Below, piece after piece: positions 37,203-49,052 of a stretch of 64,000 nt of DNA (positions are counted from its first letter, which is position 1; each line of letters begins with the position of its first letter). A program made the position numbers and the translations under genes. A model generated the notes under the pieces. The model saw only the letters and a list, made by a program, of their open reading frames with translations. It did no database searches and was not told the origin of the DNA. Origin of the DNA: Tachypleus tridentatus (lineage: Eukaryota; Arthropoda; Merostomata; Xiphosura; Limulidae). Location of the stretch: NCBI RefSeq assembly GCF_004210375.1, contig NC_134832.1, positions 150,471,592-150,535,591 of the forward strand, written 5' to 3'.

Positions 37203-39194
37203 CAAAACAAGTAACTATGAATTATCTGTCGTGACAGAATTTTATCAAATCTAATGCTTTTTTAAGTATTGAATGAATATATATACATAATATAGTTTTC
37301 GTTTGTTAATAAAGTTTGTAGTAAATAATCTTCATACACCATAATTGTGAGTAATCGTTATATTTAAATAAATTTTCTGGACATTTACATGTAAACCATC
37401 CCCGAAAAAACTGGAGTTAAAGTATAGTAAACATTACACTGTTTACTTTTAATATTAAGTATAATGGAAATACGTGAATAGCAATAATGTATCATAAGTA
37501 ATATGGGAAATAGGCTTAGTCAGCTGAGAAGTATCCTTTTCTCAATCGCAACATATTGATCAACTTTAACTATAACTTCTTTATTTCTCTGCCCATGTGA
37601 CGGACAAGCTTTGTATTTCTTAACAAACAAGGATTAGTTAACTTGACGTCAGAAGTGTGTATGTATGATATATCATAATAGTGTTTAAAACGTTTCAATA
37701 CTCCATGTAATTTTAATAGAAAATAGTTAGCAAAATAAATTAGTCTTATTCAAATTTTGGTTAATTTTTTTCATTGACTTGTGAAGCTGTAGACGTCCTA
37801 TAGAACATTACACTATGTAACACAAACTGTGTTCCTGGATAGTATATGTTGTTTCTCAATTACTTATGTTGTAAAAGTACTGAAAATGGCCATTATTCCA
37901 TTCAAACTTTGCTTTTGTGACCTGGATAATGAAATTTAGAAATTAATCTATTTTATATATAAAAACGGGCAAATTTGCACATTTTCATTTACATAAAGTC
38001 TGAATAAAACAACATATGAATCAAACTTTACATGTATTTATACTAATGTTATACAAAAATGTTTAGAAGTGAGTAGTTTTTCGAGATTTGCGAATGTAAT
38101 GTAAATCACTTTCACGCATCAGCCCCCAAATATAGTCTCCCATCATGTTTTCATTATACGCTCCCAGGTCACAAAATTAAAGTTTGAAGAGAAAAATAGG
38201 TCTTTTCCATTTACTTTAGGCTTAAGCAATTGGGAAATAACACTTTCTGCCCAGGAACAAGAAAAAGTAAAAATTTTGTTACATAATGTTATAGCATAAT
38301 TGTTGCATTAACTTATGCTTGTTGTTGTTTTTTTAAATTAATTGCATCCTTTTATTATTATTTTATTATTCACTTTATTTATACTTTACAAAACAGTTTA
38401 ACTTAGTAAATGTTTGTACCTAATATTTGACACCATTCAATACAGCTTGCTGAAGATAGATGTGTGGTGTGAAGTGTTTGGTGTTGTTACCATAATTCTA
38501 ATGTATGTCAATATTCTTCAGTTCACGTCAAAATAATTAATTTAGAAAAAATGTTGAAAGTTACAATTCTAAGGAACAACTTATGCTGTTAATTTAGTTA
38601 CTGTCTGAATATTAAAATGAATTTCAGTATATTTGCATTTAACATATTTTATGATCATCATGTAACTTTTTTATTTCTGTATAATATAGATCGTGGTGTT
38701 GAAGGGTCATGTATGTTCAAGTGTTATGCCCTTCGGACTGCACACTAAAGGTCCGTAAGTGGTGTTTGCAAGGATTACATTTTACGTCCATTGTGTTAAC
38801 ATGTGTATATATGTCAATAGATAGTTTCTATCAACACTCACACATAAATCAGAAGTACACGAAGCACCACACTGATATAATAATACCAATTTATATTCCT
38901 GTGTACGTCTCTAACGTCCTTGGTTCGAGAGGTGGTTCCCTTAAGCCTGCTGCGCTCTCTTCAGTTTTGAGTGTTTTATAAAAGCGAAGATTAATCTCGT
39001 TACTGACGTTAAAGAGCGTGACAAAGTCATTGACGAAGCAGGTGCTGTTGGCAGAACACCTATCTTCTGTTTAGTAATTCAGATTAGAATATGCTAAACG
39101 TGCACGTGATGTATCATTGACTTGAAAAGTTCCAAGTAAGATACATTTTATTTTAGTATAAATTGAAAAGAAAAGGCGTAAAGGACAGACTGTT
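37203..39194. other. Unannotated AT-rich interval
   Basis: About 2 kb without a recognisable gene, RNA or array. The open frame 38709-38981 has no familiar motif and no splice context I can defend. Confidence 0.5.
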
Positions 39195-39197
39195 CAT

Positions 39198-39308
39198 GGA
39201 TGTATTCCTATAGCACAGCCACATCGTGTACCTGCTGCGTCCAACGAGAAGAACTGAACCACAGATTTTAGCGTTGTAAATCCTAAGACTTACCCCTGTC
39301 TCAGCGAA
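39198..39308 (-). mobile_element. Degenerate SINE family 2
   Basis: tatagcacagccacatcgtg at the left and agcgttgtaaatcctaagac followed by ttacccctgtctcagcg at the right match family 2 in minus orientation with many substitutions. Confidence 0.5.
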
Positions 39309-39907
39309 GAACAACAGACTATGTACCAGGATATGCTCGTGATGGTACTTTCATAACAGAACGAAACAATGTATCTAACTAATATCTGTTTACTGAACAT
39401 TTGTTAAACTTCACAAAGTTATTCTAAACCCAAGTTTTAAAGAAACTATAAATAAGAGTCGAGAAATGGAAATTAAAAATTTTCTGGTGTTAACAACAAC
39501 ACATAAGCACAGATCTATCACTCCAAAGTTATACACTTTCATTGTAAAAGTTATCGGATGGAAAACTTTTGGACTACATTATTAAGCCTTAGAAATATAA
39601 AATCTTTTTTATTTAATTTATTTATAAAACTAAAGTTAAGAAACAATGCACACAACGTTTTAATCCGCAAAATAAAAATGACCCACAATTTGGATCAACT
39701 TAGCTAATCTGGTTCATTTCAATGTCATTGGTTTACTTTCGTTTTAGCGCGCTTTGAGAAATGTTTTCTCTCTCGGGTGAAAATGTCAACCTACAACCCT
39801 TTTATCTTAGGTGTGTGTCATTATTAGTTTTCAAGAACATTTATTGATTTTCAGTTCCTAATGGTAATTTTATACCTCATAATGTTTTACTGGGAAACTA
39901 AAAATAT
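39309..39907. other. Unannotated AT-rich interval
   Basis: No gene, RNA or repeat recognised. Confidence 0.5.
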
Positions 39908-40684
39908 CAATTATTCAGTTAGAAGTTCGTCTACTATGGACAGATATTAAGTGTATACATAGATCGGTTGGATATTCGTTTACTAATGACACATATCACA
40001 TATATATCAATTAGTCAGTTGGAAGTTCGTCTACTAAGTACAGATATTAAATATATAAATGAATCAGTTGGAAATTCGTCTACTAACGATAGATATTAAA
40101 CATATAAATTTATCGGTTGAAAGCTCGTCTACTAATGACAGTTAATAAATATATAAATATTAATAAGTTGGAAGTTTGTTTACTAATGGCAGATATTAAA
40201 TATATAATTGAATCAGTTGGAAGTTTCTTTAATAATGAGGGATAATCAATATATAAATAAATCAGTTGGAAGTTCGTCTACTAATGAGAGAAATTAAATA
40301 TATAAATTAATCAGTTGGAAGTTAGTCTATTAATGACTGATATTAAAATATAAATTAATCAGTTAGAAATTCGTATACTATTCACAGATATTAAGATATG
40401 AATTAATCAATTAGAAGGTCGTCTACTAATGACAGATATCACAGAAATATCATGTAATCAGTTGAAAGTTCGTCTATTAATGATGGATATTAAACAAATA
40501 GATTTATCGGTTGGATATTCGTCTCCTAATGAGATATGTTAAATCTATCAATATTAATCAGTTTTAAGTTTGTTTACCAATGACAGATATTAAATATACA
40601 AATGAATCAGTTGAAAGTTCGTTTACGAATAATAGATTTTAAGTATATAAATTAGTCAGTTGGAAGTTAGTCTACTAATAACAG

Positions 40685-40782
40685 TGTGTGTTTTTCATAT
40701 AGCAAAGCCACAAACGGCTATCTGCTCAGCCCACTGACTCAGCGTTGTAAGTCCGGAGACATACCGCTGTACTAGCGAGGGC
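40685..40782 (-). mobile_element. Short tRNA-derived SINE, family 2, inserted in the 49-bp satellite
   Basis: Minus-oriented. gtgtgtttttcatatagcaa at the left is the tail; tcagcgttgtaagtccggag followed by acataccgctgtactagcg at the right is the head. It is flanked by a perfect 11-bp duplication, actaataacag, at 40674-40684 and 40783-40793, which is itself satellite sequence. That dates the SINE as later than the array. Confidence 0.93.
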
Positions 40783-42943
40783 ACTAATAACAGAAATTAA
40801 ATATATAAATGAATCAAGTGGAGTTCCTCTAATAATGATCAATATCAAGCATATAAATTTATCGGTTGGAAGTTCGTTTATAGATGACACACATCACGTA
40901 TAAATCAATTAATCAATTATGATTTCGTCTAATAATAACAGATAGTAAATATATAAATTAATAAGGTAGAAATTCTTCCACTAATGACAGATATTAAGTA
41001 TATTAATTGATCAGCTGTAAGTTCGTCTAATAATGACAGATATTAACTATTTAAATTAATTGGTGGGAAGTTCGTTTACTAATGACACCTATCACATATA
41101 TATCAATTAATCACTTGGAAGTTCGTATACTAATGACAGATAGTAAATACATAAATTAAACAGTTAGAGGTTCGTCTAGTAATGACATACATTGAATATA
41201 CAAATATAAATCAACTAGAAATTCGTTTTCTAAGAAAGATATTAAATATATAAATTAATCAGTTCAAAGTTCGTCTACTAATGAGGGATATTAAATATAT
41301 TAATGAATTAGTTGGAAGTTCGTCTACTACTGACAGATATTAAATATATAATATATTAGGTTGGAAGTTCGTTTGCTAATCACACATATCACAAATATAT
41401 CAATTAATTAGTGGGGAAGTTCGTCTACTAATAACAGATATTATATATATAAATGAATCAGTTGGAATTTCGTCAACTAAAAAAAGATATTAAATATATT
41501 AATTAATCAAATGTAAGTTCGTCTACTAATGACAGATATTAAAAATATAAATATTAATCAGTTTGCAGTCTTATAATAATGACAGATATTAAATATATAA
41601 ATAGTAATCAGTTTGTGGTTTCTTTACAAATGACAGATGTTAAATATGTAAATGAACCAGATGTTGAAAGTTCGTCTGATAATGACAGATATTAAATATA
41701 TAAATTACTCCGTTGGAAGATCGTAGACTAATAACAAATATTAAGTATATGAATTAATTGATTGGAAGTTCGTTTACTATTCATAGATATTAATTATATA
41801 AATTATTCAGTTGGAAAATCGTATACTAATGACGGAGATTAGGTATAGAAATGAATCAGTTGGAAGTTCGTCTGATAATGATATATATTAAGTATATAAA
41901 TTAATCGGTTGGATACTCGTCCACTAATAAGAGATATTAAATATATTAATTAATCAGTTGGAAGTTCGTCTGCTAATAACAGATATTGAATATATAAATC
42001 AATACGTTGAAAGTTCGTTAATTATAACAAATATTAAATATATCAATTAATCGGTTGGACGATCGTTTACTAATGATACATATCACATAGATGTATATAT
42101 ATATGAATTAATGAGCTTGACTTTCGTCTACTAATGACAGATATTAGGTATATGAAGAAATCGGTTTGAAGTTCGTTTATTATTTACACTTATTACAATT
42201 ATATCTATTAATCACTTCGATGATCGTCTACTAATGGCATATATTAGCTATATAAATTAATCAGTTGGAAGTTCGTCTTCTAATGATTGATATTAAAAAT
42301 ATAAATTAATCAATTGGTAGTTCGTCAACTAATGACAGATATTAAGTATATAAATCAATACGTTGGAAATTCGTTTACTATAACAGATATTAAACATATA
42401 AATTAATCAGTTAGAAGTTCGTCTACTAATAACAGATATTGCATATATTAATTAATCAGTTGGAAGTTCGTGTACTAATGACAGATTTTAGGTATATAAA
42501 TGAAACAGTTGGAAGCTCGTCTACTGATGACATATATCAAATACATAGATATTAATCAGTTGGAAGTTCGTTTACTTATGACAGATATTAAATACATAAA
42601 TATTAATCAGTTGGAAGTTCGTTTACTCATGACAGATATTAAGTATATAAATGAATCGGTGGGAAGTACGATTAGTAATGACTCATATCATATATATATC
42701 AATAAATTAGTTGGAAGTATTTCTTCTAATAATAGATATTAAATATAACAAATTATCAGTTGGATGTTCGTGTACTAATGACAAATATTAAATATATGAA
42801 TTAATCAGTTGAAAGTTTGTCTACTAATGACGGATATTAAGTATATAAATTAATCTGTTTGATCTTCGTCTACTAATGACAGATATTAATTATATAAATC
42901 AATCGGATGGAAGTTCGTTTACTAAAGACTCATACCACATATA

Positions 42944-43850
42944 CAAGGTATACTAAAAAAATACGCGGACTGACGTCATAAAACAAAATGTAAAATATCT
43001 AGAAGTTACATGTCTGGGACCCTTTCAAAGTACTCTCCTCTCCAACGCACGCACTTATCCCAACGGTGTTTCCACTTGTTGAAACAGTCCTGGTACGCTT
43101 CTTTTGTAATGTCCTCCAGCTCTTTCGTCGCATTTACCTTAATCTCGGGAATCGTCTCAAATCTTCTTCCTTTCAAAGGTCTTTTGAGTTTGGGGAACAA
43201 TAAAAAATCGCAAGGAGCAAGGTCAGGTGAGTAGGGGGGGAGAAAAGAACAGTGATCGAGTGTTTGGCCAAAAACTCACGAGTTCTGAGGCACAATTTTC
43301 GCAGCAACGCGGTGCATCTTCAATTTTTCGGTCAAAATCTCGTAACAAGATCCAACTGATATCCCACACTCTTCAGCAAGCTCCCTGACAGTCAGACGTC
43401 GATTTGCCCGCACCATGGTGTTGGTTGTGTCGACGTGCGGGTCGTCAGTTGACGTGGAAGGACGTCCAGGACGCTCATCATCTTCAATGGACTGTCGACC
43501 ATCCTTAAAACGTTCATGCCACTTGAAACATGCCGTACGCTTCATAGCAACATCACCGTAAGCCGTGTTAAGCATAGCAAAAGTTTCAGTCGCAGATTTT
43601 CCAAGTTTAACACAAAATTTCACAGCAAGTCGTTGCTCCTTCAGGTCATTCATTCTGAAATCCGCCAAACGAAAAAAATCGCACTTCACTTAAAACCGCG
43701 TAGCTAATACACAAATAAAGATATCTGCAATCGGGAAATGCCGTCGTAATCAGCTGATCTGTGCAAACCTAGCGACATCAAGCGGATTCCCCTGGAACCA
43801 ACTGGAGCCGCGCAATTCAAACAGTCCGCGTACTTTTTGAACAGCCCTCG
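42944..43850 (-). mobile_element. Mariner-family transposon, internally deleted, inserted in the 49-bp satellite
   Basis: 907 bp with imperfect ~30-bp terminal inverted repeats. The inner 12 bp (tacgcggactg and its reverse complement cagtccgcgta) match perfectly, and the outer ends read caaggtatactaaaaaaa and cgagggctgttcaaaaa. It is flanked by TA at 42942-42943 and 43851-43852, the usual Tc1/mariner duplication. Satellite DNA resumes directly on both sides. Full-length mariners are about 1.3 kb, so some 400 bp are missing from the middle. Confidence 0.93.
43006..43689 (-). pseudogene. Mariner transposase, internally deleted and frameshifted
   Basis: The N-terminal part (43276-43689; the likely true start is the internal Met of MNDLKEQR) has the helix-turn-helix region with FKWHERFKDGRQSIEDDERP, the usual mariner GRQSxEDxxRxGRP linker, and a second helix-turn-helix around LTVRELAEECGISVGSCYEI. 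After KIVPQNS it jumps to REFLAKHSITVL. A frameshift in a C run (about 43236-43242) follows, then YSPDLAPCDFLLFPKLK, and the frame runs to VPDM at 43006. The third catalytic Asp (LAPCD) is kept. The first two, which lie in the missing ~130 residues, are lost. It cannot encode an active enzyme. Confidence 0.9.
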
Positions 43851-44062
43851 TATATCAAGAAATCAGTTTGAAGTTCGTTTGTTAATGACAGTTGGTAAAT
43901 ATATAAATTAATCAGTTATAAGTTCGTCTGCTAATGACATGTATTAAATATATGAATTAATCGGTTGGAAGTTGATTTACTAATGACACCTGTCACTTAT
44001 ATATCAATTAATCACTTGGAAGTTTGTCTACTGGTGGCAGATATTAAAGATATAAATTGATC

Positions 44063-44647
44063 TACATTTGATTGAGTTGAATGAGAACTTTACTCAGTAA
44101 ATGTAAAAGACTCACAAACACCCAAAGCAGAGGAACAGTTTTATTTATTGACTCTATAAATAACATCACTTTCTTTTCAAATAGGGAGGTGTAATGTGGA
44201 ACATACCGTTGAGGAAAATCTTATTGAAGTTTAATGTGTGAAAACTCGTGGCAGACCTGCTTTAATAAGTAGATGTTTATTACAAGTTATCTATTAAATA
44301 GGTCTCACAAAATTCAAATATTTTACTGAGATATACATATAACAACATTCCTAGATTATAAACGAACGCGGAGGAAGCAATGTAACTTTTTAAGTAAAGG
44401 TCCATCTTTCGTAGTAACTCCAATGAATGCTAAGTCATGAAATATTTTTTTCTGGGCTGCTTTGGAATATATATATATATATATATGATTAAACTATTAG
44501 TTAAATACACTGAACCTCCTATACACGCACGTATATATATATATAGATATAACTATCATACACTGATGTACGAATATGTCAAAATACGACAATATACCAT
44601 CAGACATCTCATTATACATATAATTAGTTCATACATAAATTAGAATA
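44063..44647. other. Unannotated AT-rich interval with (AT)n tracts
   Basis: Simple (at)n tracts lie near 44467-44486 and 44531-44543. No gene recognised. Confidence 0.5.
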
Positions 44648-45095
44648 CAGTGTGATTAGCCTTCTCATCCAAGCTACGTAAACTGGAAAACACAGTGATT
44701 TCCCTTGTCATCGTACCTATGTAAACTAGAATACACAGTGATCAACCTAGTTATCGTTCCTATGTAAACTGGAAAACACAGAGATTAACCTTGTCGTCGT
44801 ACCTATGTAAACTAGAATACACAGTGATCAACCTAGTTTTCGTTCCTATGTAAACTGGAAAACACAGAGATTAACCTTGTCGTCGTCCTTACATAACCAT
44901 GAATACACTTATTATCGTCTCTAAGTAAACTGAAATGCACAGTGATTAAAACCTTGTCATTGTGTCTGTGTAAACTGGAATACAAAGTAATTATCCTTGT
45001 TATCGTCTCTATGCAAATTGGACTTCAGAGTGATTAACCTTGTTATGGTCCCTGTGTAATCTGGAATACATAGTGATCGACCTTGTTGTCATCCG
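44648..45095. repeat. 43-bp tandem repeat (family H), about 10 copies, partly as 86-bp dimers
   Basis: Unit phrase gtaaactggaatacacagtg followed by attaaccttgtcatcgtacc. Spacing of gtaaact is 43 bp (44721 to 44764 to 44807). Alternate units carry actaga/atcaacctag versus actgga/gagattaacc, so the middle is an 86-bp dimer repeat. It lies about 300 bp downstream of the receptor stop codon. Confidence 0.9.
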
Positions 45096-45397
45096 TATTC
45101 ATCTTTCAACAAATTTGATCTTCCTAAATCTGAGGACAACAGTACGAATTTTCTAAAGTAAATTCAATTACGTAATGACTATATATTTGTTTAGTTTGCT
45201 CAAATAACACGGAACATTCAGTAAAGTTATAATATAATAACAAGTAATTAGCCCACACTTACAGGTGTATTTAAAGGTGGTGATCTTAACTATTAACTGG
45301 GATGTAGACCAGAAAGGGTGCTTTAGAGCTCTTATAAGTCCATTAGACCGGTGATAGGTCTTTCATGGAACCTTCAGGCTTGCCTTTTCTAAGTAAT
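45096..45397. other. 3' flank of the receptor gene
   Basis: About 300 bp between the stop codon and the 43-bp array. It should hold the 3' UTR on the minus strand. I see no convincing canonical AATAAA on that strand here. Confidence 0.4.
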
Positions 45398-46567
45398 TCA
45401 TCTGAGATCAGTTGTTATGACTACAGTATCGTATTTTCTTATGTCAGTTTTTCCTGCTTTGTTTCCATTGGCTCTTGAGTAAAGAACAATGGACTCAGTT
45501 CTTTCTCCTGCAGCGGATCTTTTGTTGTACGAAAATGAGGCGTAACAAGTGGAAAAGATGTCTTTGAATTCCTTCCGAAAGTTTTCATTAAGCCAGCCGT
45601 AAAGAAACGGATTGGAGCAAGCTGAACTCATGCCAGCCATGTGACAGCAAGCAAAAACAATCCGGAAAACAGAGGGATCCTGGAAAGGGTAGTGAAAGTC
45701 GACTATGATGTTTAAAATATTCAGGGGGAGCCAGCTGATGCCGAAGATAAGAGCAATGGAGATGAGCAGGATGTTGGTCCTCTGGACTCTCTTTTTATCT
45801 CGTTCTTGCTTCTCTTCCAGCTTTGAACAAGTTGTAGACATTCTGTTCTTTAGCTTTCGACAGATTCTAGCATATGCGACGCTTACTATGACTATTGGTA
45901 AGACATACTGGAAAATCATAGAGAATACGGAGTAGAAAGCACGGCCGTGTTCCATGGGCCAGCGTTCCAGACAATAGTCCACGTAATCGAGCCACGGTAA
46001 TCCCACGTGGATGTGGTCGACAGTGCGAAACAGAAACAAAGGAATGGACAGTAACAAGGCCACTGTCCATATTGAAATTAGTGTACAGACGGCATGGAAT
46101 GGGTGAAAACTCTCCTGGGTAGGATAGACGATTACTTTATATCGGTCCAAAGCAATAGCCGTGATGCTGATAGTAGACACAAAGATGCTGGTGGCTTGGA
46201 GGCTGGCTACTAGTTTACAGGTGATGACTCCAAGAGGCCAGAACTTTAGAACAATCTCTACCAAAGAGAAGGGCATGGTAAACAGGCATAATATAAGGTC
46301 AGATATCGCCAAGTTGATGATGAAAACATTTCTGGAGGTTCTCATCTGGGGTTTTCTAGCTACTGCCATACATACCAGACCGTTGCCACCAGCACCTGCA
46401 AGGATTAACAAGACATAGGCAAGAAGTAAAACAATCAGAGCTGAATCGTTTATTGCCCTATTATTTACATAGGACTGTAGCTTCTTCAGTAGATGTTCAG
46501 TAATGTTGTCCATACTTTCGTTCAGAAGTGTGTCATAGAACGTGGTAGAAATATTTATTGTCTCCAT
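45398..46567 (-). CDS. Neuropeptide F/Y-type G-protein-coupled receptor (NPF receptor-like), 389 aa
   Basis: Rhodopsin-family receptor, expected in the plasma membrane to bind an NPF/NPY-type peptide and signal through a G protein. Seven hydrophobic segments are visible at about residues 42-69, 79-106, 116-139, 158-181, 212-238, 264-289 and 299-325. Family landmarks: N62 in TM1, LAISD (D90) in TM2, C117 and C199 (likely disulphide), DRYKVIVYPT (D141-R142-Y143), W167 in TM4, P224 in TM5, FGISWLP (W279, P281; the usual Cys before Trp is Ser), and SACSNPFLYGWLNENFRKEF around N319-P320. N-glycosylation sequons lie at N5, N16, N21 and N40, and C341 could be palmitoylated. The DRYxVIVYPT, IFGxSWLPLN and CHMxGMSSACSNPxLYGWLN motifs are, from memory, typical of insect NPF receptors. 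The coding region is one uninterrupted exon with complete ends. RYamide or short-NPF receptors are less likely alternatives. Confidence 0.92.
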   Translation of the reverse strand: METINISTTFYDTLLNESMDNITEHLLKKLQSYVNNRAINDSALIVLLLAYVLLILAGAGGNGLVCMAVARKPQMRTSRNVFIINLAISDLILCLFTMPFSLVEIVLKFWPLGVITCKLVASLQATSIFVSTISITAIALDRYKVIVYPTQESFHPFHAVCTLISIWTVALLLSIPLFLFRTVDHIHVGLPWLDYVDYCLERWPMEHGRAFYSVFSMIFQYVLPIVIVSVAYARICRKLKNRMSTTCSKLEEKQERDKKRVQRTNILLISIALIFGISWLPLNILNIIVDFHYPFQDPSVFRIVFACCHMAGMSSACSNPFLYGWLNENFRKEFKDIFSTCYASFSYNKRSAAGERTESIVLYSRANGNKAGKTDIRKYDTVVITTDLR

Positions 46568-46644
46568 TTAAATAATTAAGGTTTCCTACGATTCTCTGTT
46601 TTCTTTTTTATAAAAGTAGAAGAACACACGTTGTATCAGTATCT
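46568..46644 (-). promoter_or_regulatory. Probable 5' UTR end of the receptor coding exon, with splice acceptor
   Basis: On the minus strand ttttcctctcctttcag ends at 46645, a pyrimidine-rich tract plus CAG typical of a 3' splice site. An exon beginning at 46644 would give a 77-base 5' UTR segment before the ATG at 46565-46567. The upstream non-coding exon and promoter were not identified. Confidence 0.55.
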
Positions 46645-47377
46645 CTGAAAGGAGAGGAAAATTATAATGTTAGTGATAAGGGTTCAGAACATTCCATATA
46701 TGTTACCACGCTTTTTGAACTGAAGTTAAAACAGATCTTAACAAAACTAGAATATATAAAGTTTTTCGTTTCCTATATTTTAAATTAGTGTTATTGAATA
46801 GTAGCCAAATAAATATATATTTTTTTTAATTCAATGATGTTCAAAGTTTCAGCGATAAAACAAACAGGTACAAAATGCGGAGTGTGTTTTAATGATTTTT
46901 TACTATTTATGTTAAAACATATGATTGATTGACCCATTACATACTCTACAAAATACTTCTAATTTCTATTATTATCCGCTGTTTGTAATAAAGTTGTTAT
47001 ATTGTCTTGACGCAAGGCTAAGCAATGATATATCTTAGTTCTCTACACCACATGGAACTGGGCACAGGACTTTTACGCAGGATTCTTTTCCTTCCAACAT
47101 TGAATCATGGCACAACGCTCATGGCTCTAATTAAAGTAAACAGCTCATTTTCAGTTTTATACAGGTATTAATTAATCGCACCTGTTTATTTGCCGCAACC
47201 AGTAACTTATGTAAAAACCTTTACATCTGCATCATACAAAAGTGGATTTAGGCTTAGTTGTCAGTTAAGCATGAAGCTACACACCGAGTTTTCTGCCTAT
47301 TACGTGTGTAGAAACAATAGCTGAGTATCATTGTTGAAGGGTTTATTTATTATTTATTTATTATCCCACAATATAAT
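46645..47377. other. Probable 5' UTR intron or upstream flank of the receptor gene
   Basis: AT-rich. No exon or repeat recognised other than short simple runs (ttatttatta near 47342). Confidence 0.4.
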
Positions 47378-47560
47378 TAGCTTAAATTAAGATATACAAA
47401 AATATAGTTGGCTTAAATTAAGACATACAAGAATATAGTTGGCTTAAATTAATATATACCAGAATTTAATTGGCTTACATTAACATATACGAGAATATAG
47501 ATGGTTTAAATTGAGATATTAAAGAGCATATTAGCTAGAACGAACATGTAACAAAATATA

Positions 47561-49052
47561 CTTTTCAAAAAAAGAAACGCAAAAGGCAAAATATAAGACA
47601 GATTGTTAACAAGTTTATTCCGGGTAGTTCTGTATGACATGTGTGAAACTTTGCACATTCACTGCTGAACATCCAAAGTCTGCAAAGGCGAAGTCCACGC
47701 TTACTAGGTGAAGTTTAACGTCACTCAACGTCAATAACGAGTATGTCCCCCGTGAGCATCAATAACTGCTTGGCATCTCCTGCCCATGGAAGCGATGAGA
47801 TGACGAATCACATCCTGTGGAATGGCTGTCCACTCAGCCTGCAAAGCTGCTGCAAGCTGAGGTAGCGTCTGCGGTTGAGGTTGTCGCCGTCGCAGACGTC
47901 GGTCCAACTCGTCCCAACGATGTTTGATGGGGTTTAAATCTGGTGATCTGGAGGGCCAGTGAAGAACGTTGATGTTGTGGTGTCTTAAAAAGACAGTGGT
48001 GAGTCGGGCTGTGTGAGAATGGGCGATGTCATGTTGAAAAACGTCGTTGACGCTCACCATGATGGGTTGTACATAGGGCCTAAGAATCTCGTCGACGTAT
48101 CGTTGAGCCGTAAGATACCCTCGAATGTGCAAAAGGTCTGTTCTGGCATTGTACGCGATGACAGCCCACATCATGACGCTGCCACCACCAAATCTGTCAA
48201 CATCCTGCACACAGTTTGCTGCAAAACGTTCACCTCGGCGATGGTAAACACGGGTCCTTCCATCCTGCCTACGAAGCATAAAACGTGATTCATCGCTAAA
48301 CCAAACGTGCCCTCATCGTCGATGAGGCCATACCCGATGCGCCCGAGTCCACTGCAGCCGTGCTTGACGATGTTGCTGGGTGAGGATGACGCCTCTGACT
48401 AGACGTCGAGGTCGGATTCCTGCACTTCGTAGACGGTTGCGTACGGTCTGATCGGAAATCCTACACAGCCCTGGTATGGTTGAGGCAGTAGACGTCGCAG
48501 TGGTGGTCCTATCGCAAAGGTGACGTAACCGGATGTTGCTATCTTGTGCGGGCGTGGTCACACGAGGTCTGCCAGATCGTGGACGGTCACGAGTTGATCC
48601 ATGTTGTTGGTGACGATTCCATAGCCTTGTGATGGTGCTTGGGTGGACATTCACAGCTCTGGCAACATCTGATCGAGATTCGCCTTATTTCAAGCGACCA
48701 ATGGCGTTGTTGCGTTGTGCTTCAGTCAGTCTTGGTGTAACTATATTGCGTGTCGGTGGCTTAACACTGAGCTATGGAAAAAGAGAACTCGTCAATTTTA
48801 TAGGGACTTTGCACATGTTGCACTTGCAGAACATGCAGATCTCTCAAACAAATTATTGGACACGCATGCGTTTAAGCGAAAAATCCGATGTTTTCCTCCA
48901 TTTTCAAAGTGCACAACTTTTATTGTCATTTTGGTCTGGCAATCAGTGCCTTAACACGTGTAACATCACATACTCTGAGCTTGTAACGTTATTACATATA
49001 TTTCTCTTTAAAATAACAAAAATATCCCTTTTGCATTTCTTCTTTTGAAGAG
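47561..49052 (-). mobile_element. Tc1-like transposon, nearly complete, inactive, inserted in the 31-bp repeat
   Basis: 1492 bp between TA dinucleotides (47559-47560 and 49053-49054). Terminal inverted repeats of about 30 bp, imperfect: cttttcaaaaaaagaaacgc at the left and, read from the right end, ctcttcaaaagaagaaatgc, both followed by aaaagg. The transposase lies on the minus strand and fills most of the element. The neighbouring uninterrupted repeat at 49246-49283 (gaacatgtaacaaaatattt) represents the empty site. Confidence 0.92.
47731..48739 (-). pseudogene. Tc1-like transposase with two premature stops and a changed catalytic residue
   Basis: About 335 codons in a single frame, the usual length for Tc1 transposases. 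N-terminal part: RLTEAQRNNAIGRLK, stop TAA at 48685-48687, GESRSDVARAVNVHPSTI (helix-turn-helix), then a GRPR basic linker and a second DNA-binding helix region. A TGA at 48313-48315 precedes GHVWFSDESRF, which holds the first catalytic Asp. The second Asp is in HDIAHSHTA. In the third motif SPDLNPIKHRWDELDRR the catalytic Glu of NPIE is Lys. The expected initiator position reads ACA. Two in-frame stops, no frameshift, a lost Glu and no start codon show decay by point mutation. Sequence around it is notably more GC-rich than its surroundings. Confidence 0.92.

Larger units (their letters stand above)
39908..44062. repeat. 49-bp AT-rich satellite (family G), about 60 copies, interrupted twice
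   Basis: Consensus phrase taaatatataaattaatcag followed by ttggaagttcgtctactaat and gacagata, with a typical spacing of 49 bp (for example 40042 to 40091) and small length variants. Units are diverged, and a subgroup has actaatgacacatatcacat in place of acagatattaaatat. The array is interrupted by a short SINE (40685-40782) and a mariner (42944-43850). An open frame at 42500-42742 is only repeat. Confidence 0.95.

Noticed and set aside
45705..46418. Open frames overlapping the receptor (plus-strand frames at 45705-45935 and 46161-46418; a minus-strand frame at 45867-46070)
   Set aside because: They are shadows of the receptor coding sequence and have no recognisable domain.
48013..49048. Plus-strand frames over the Tc1 transposase
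   Set aside because: These are antisense shadows of the decayed transposase and its end sequence.
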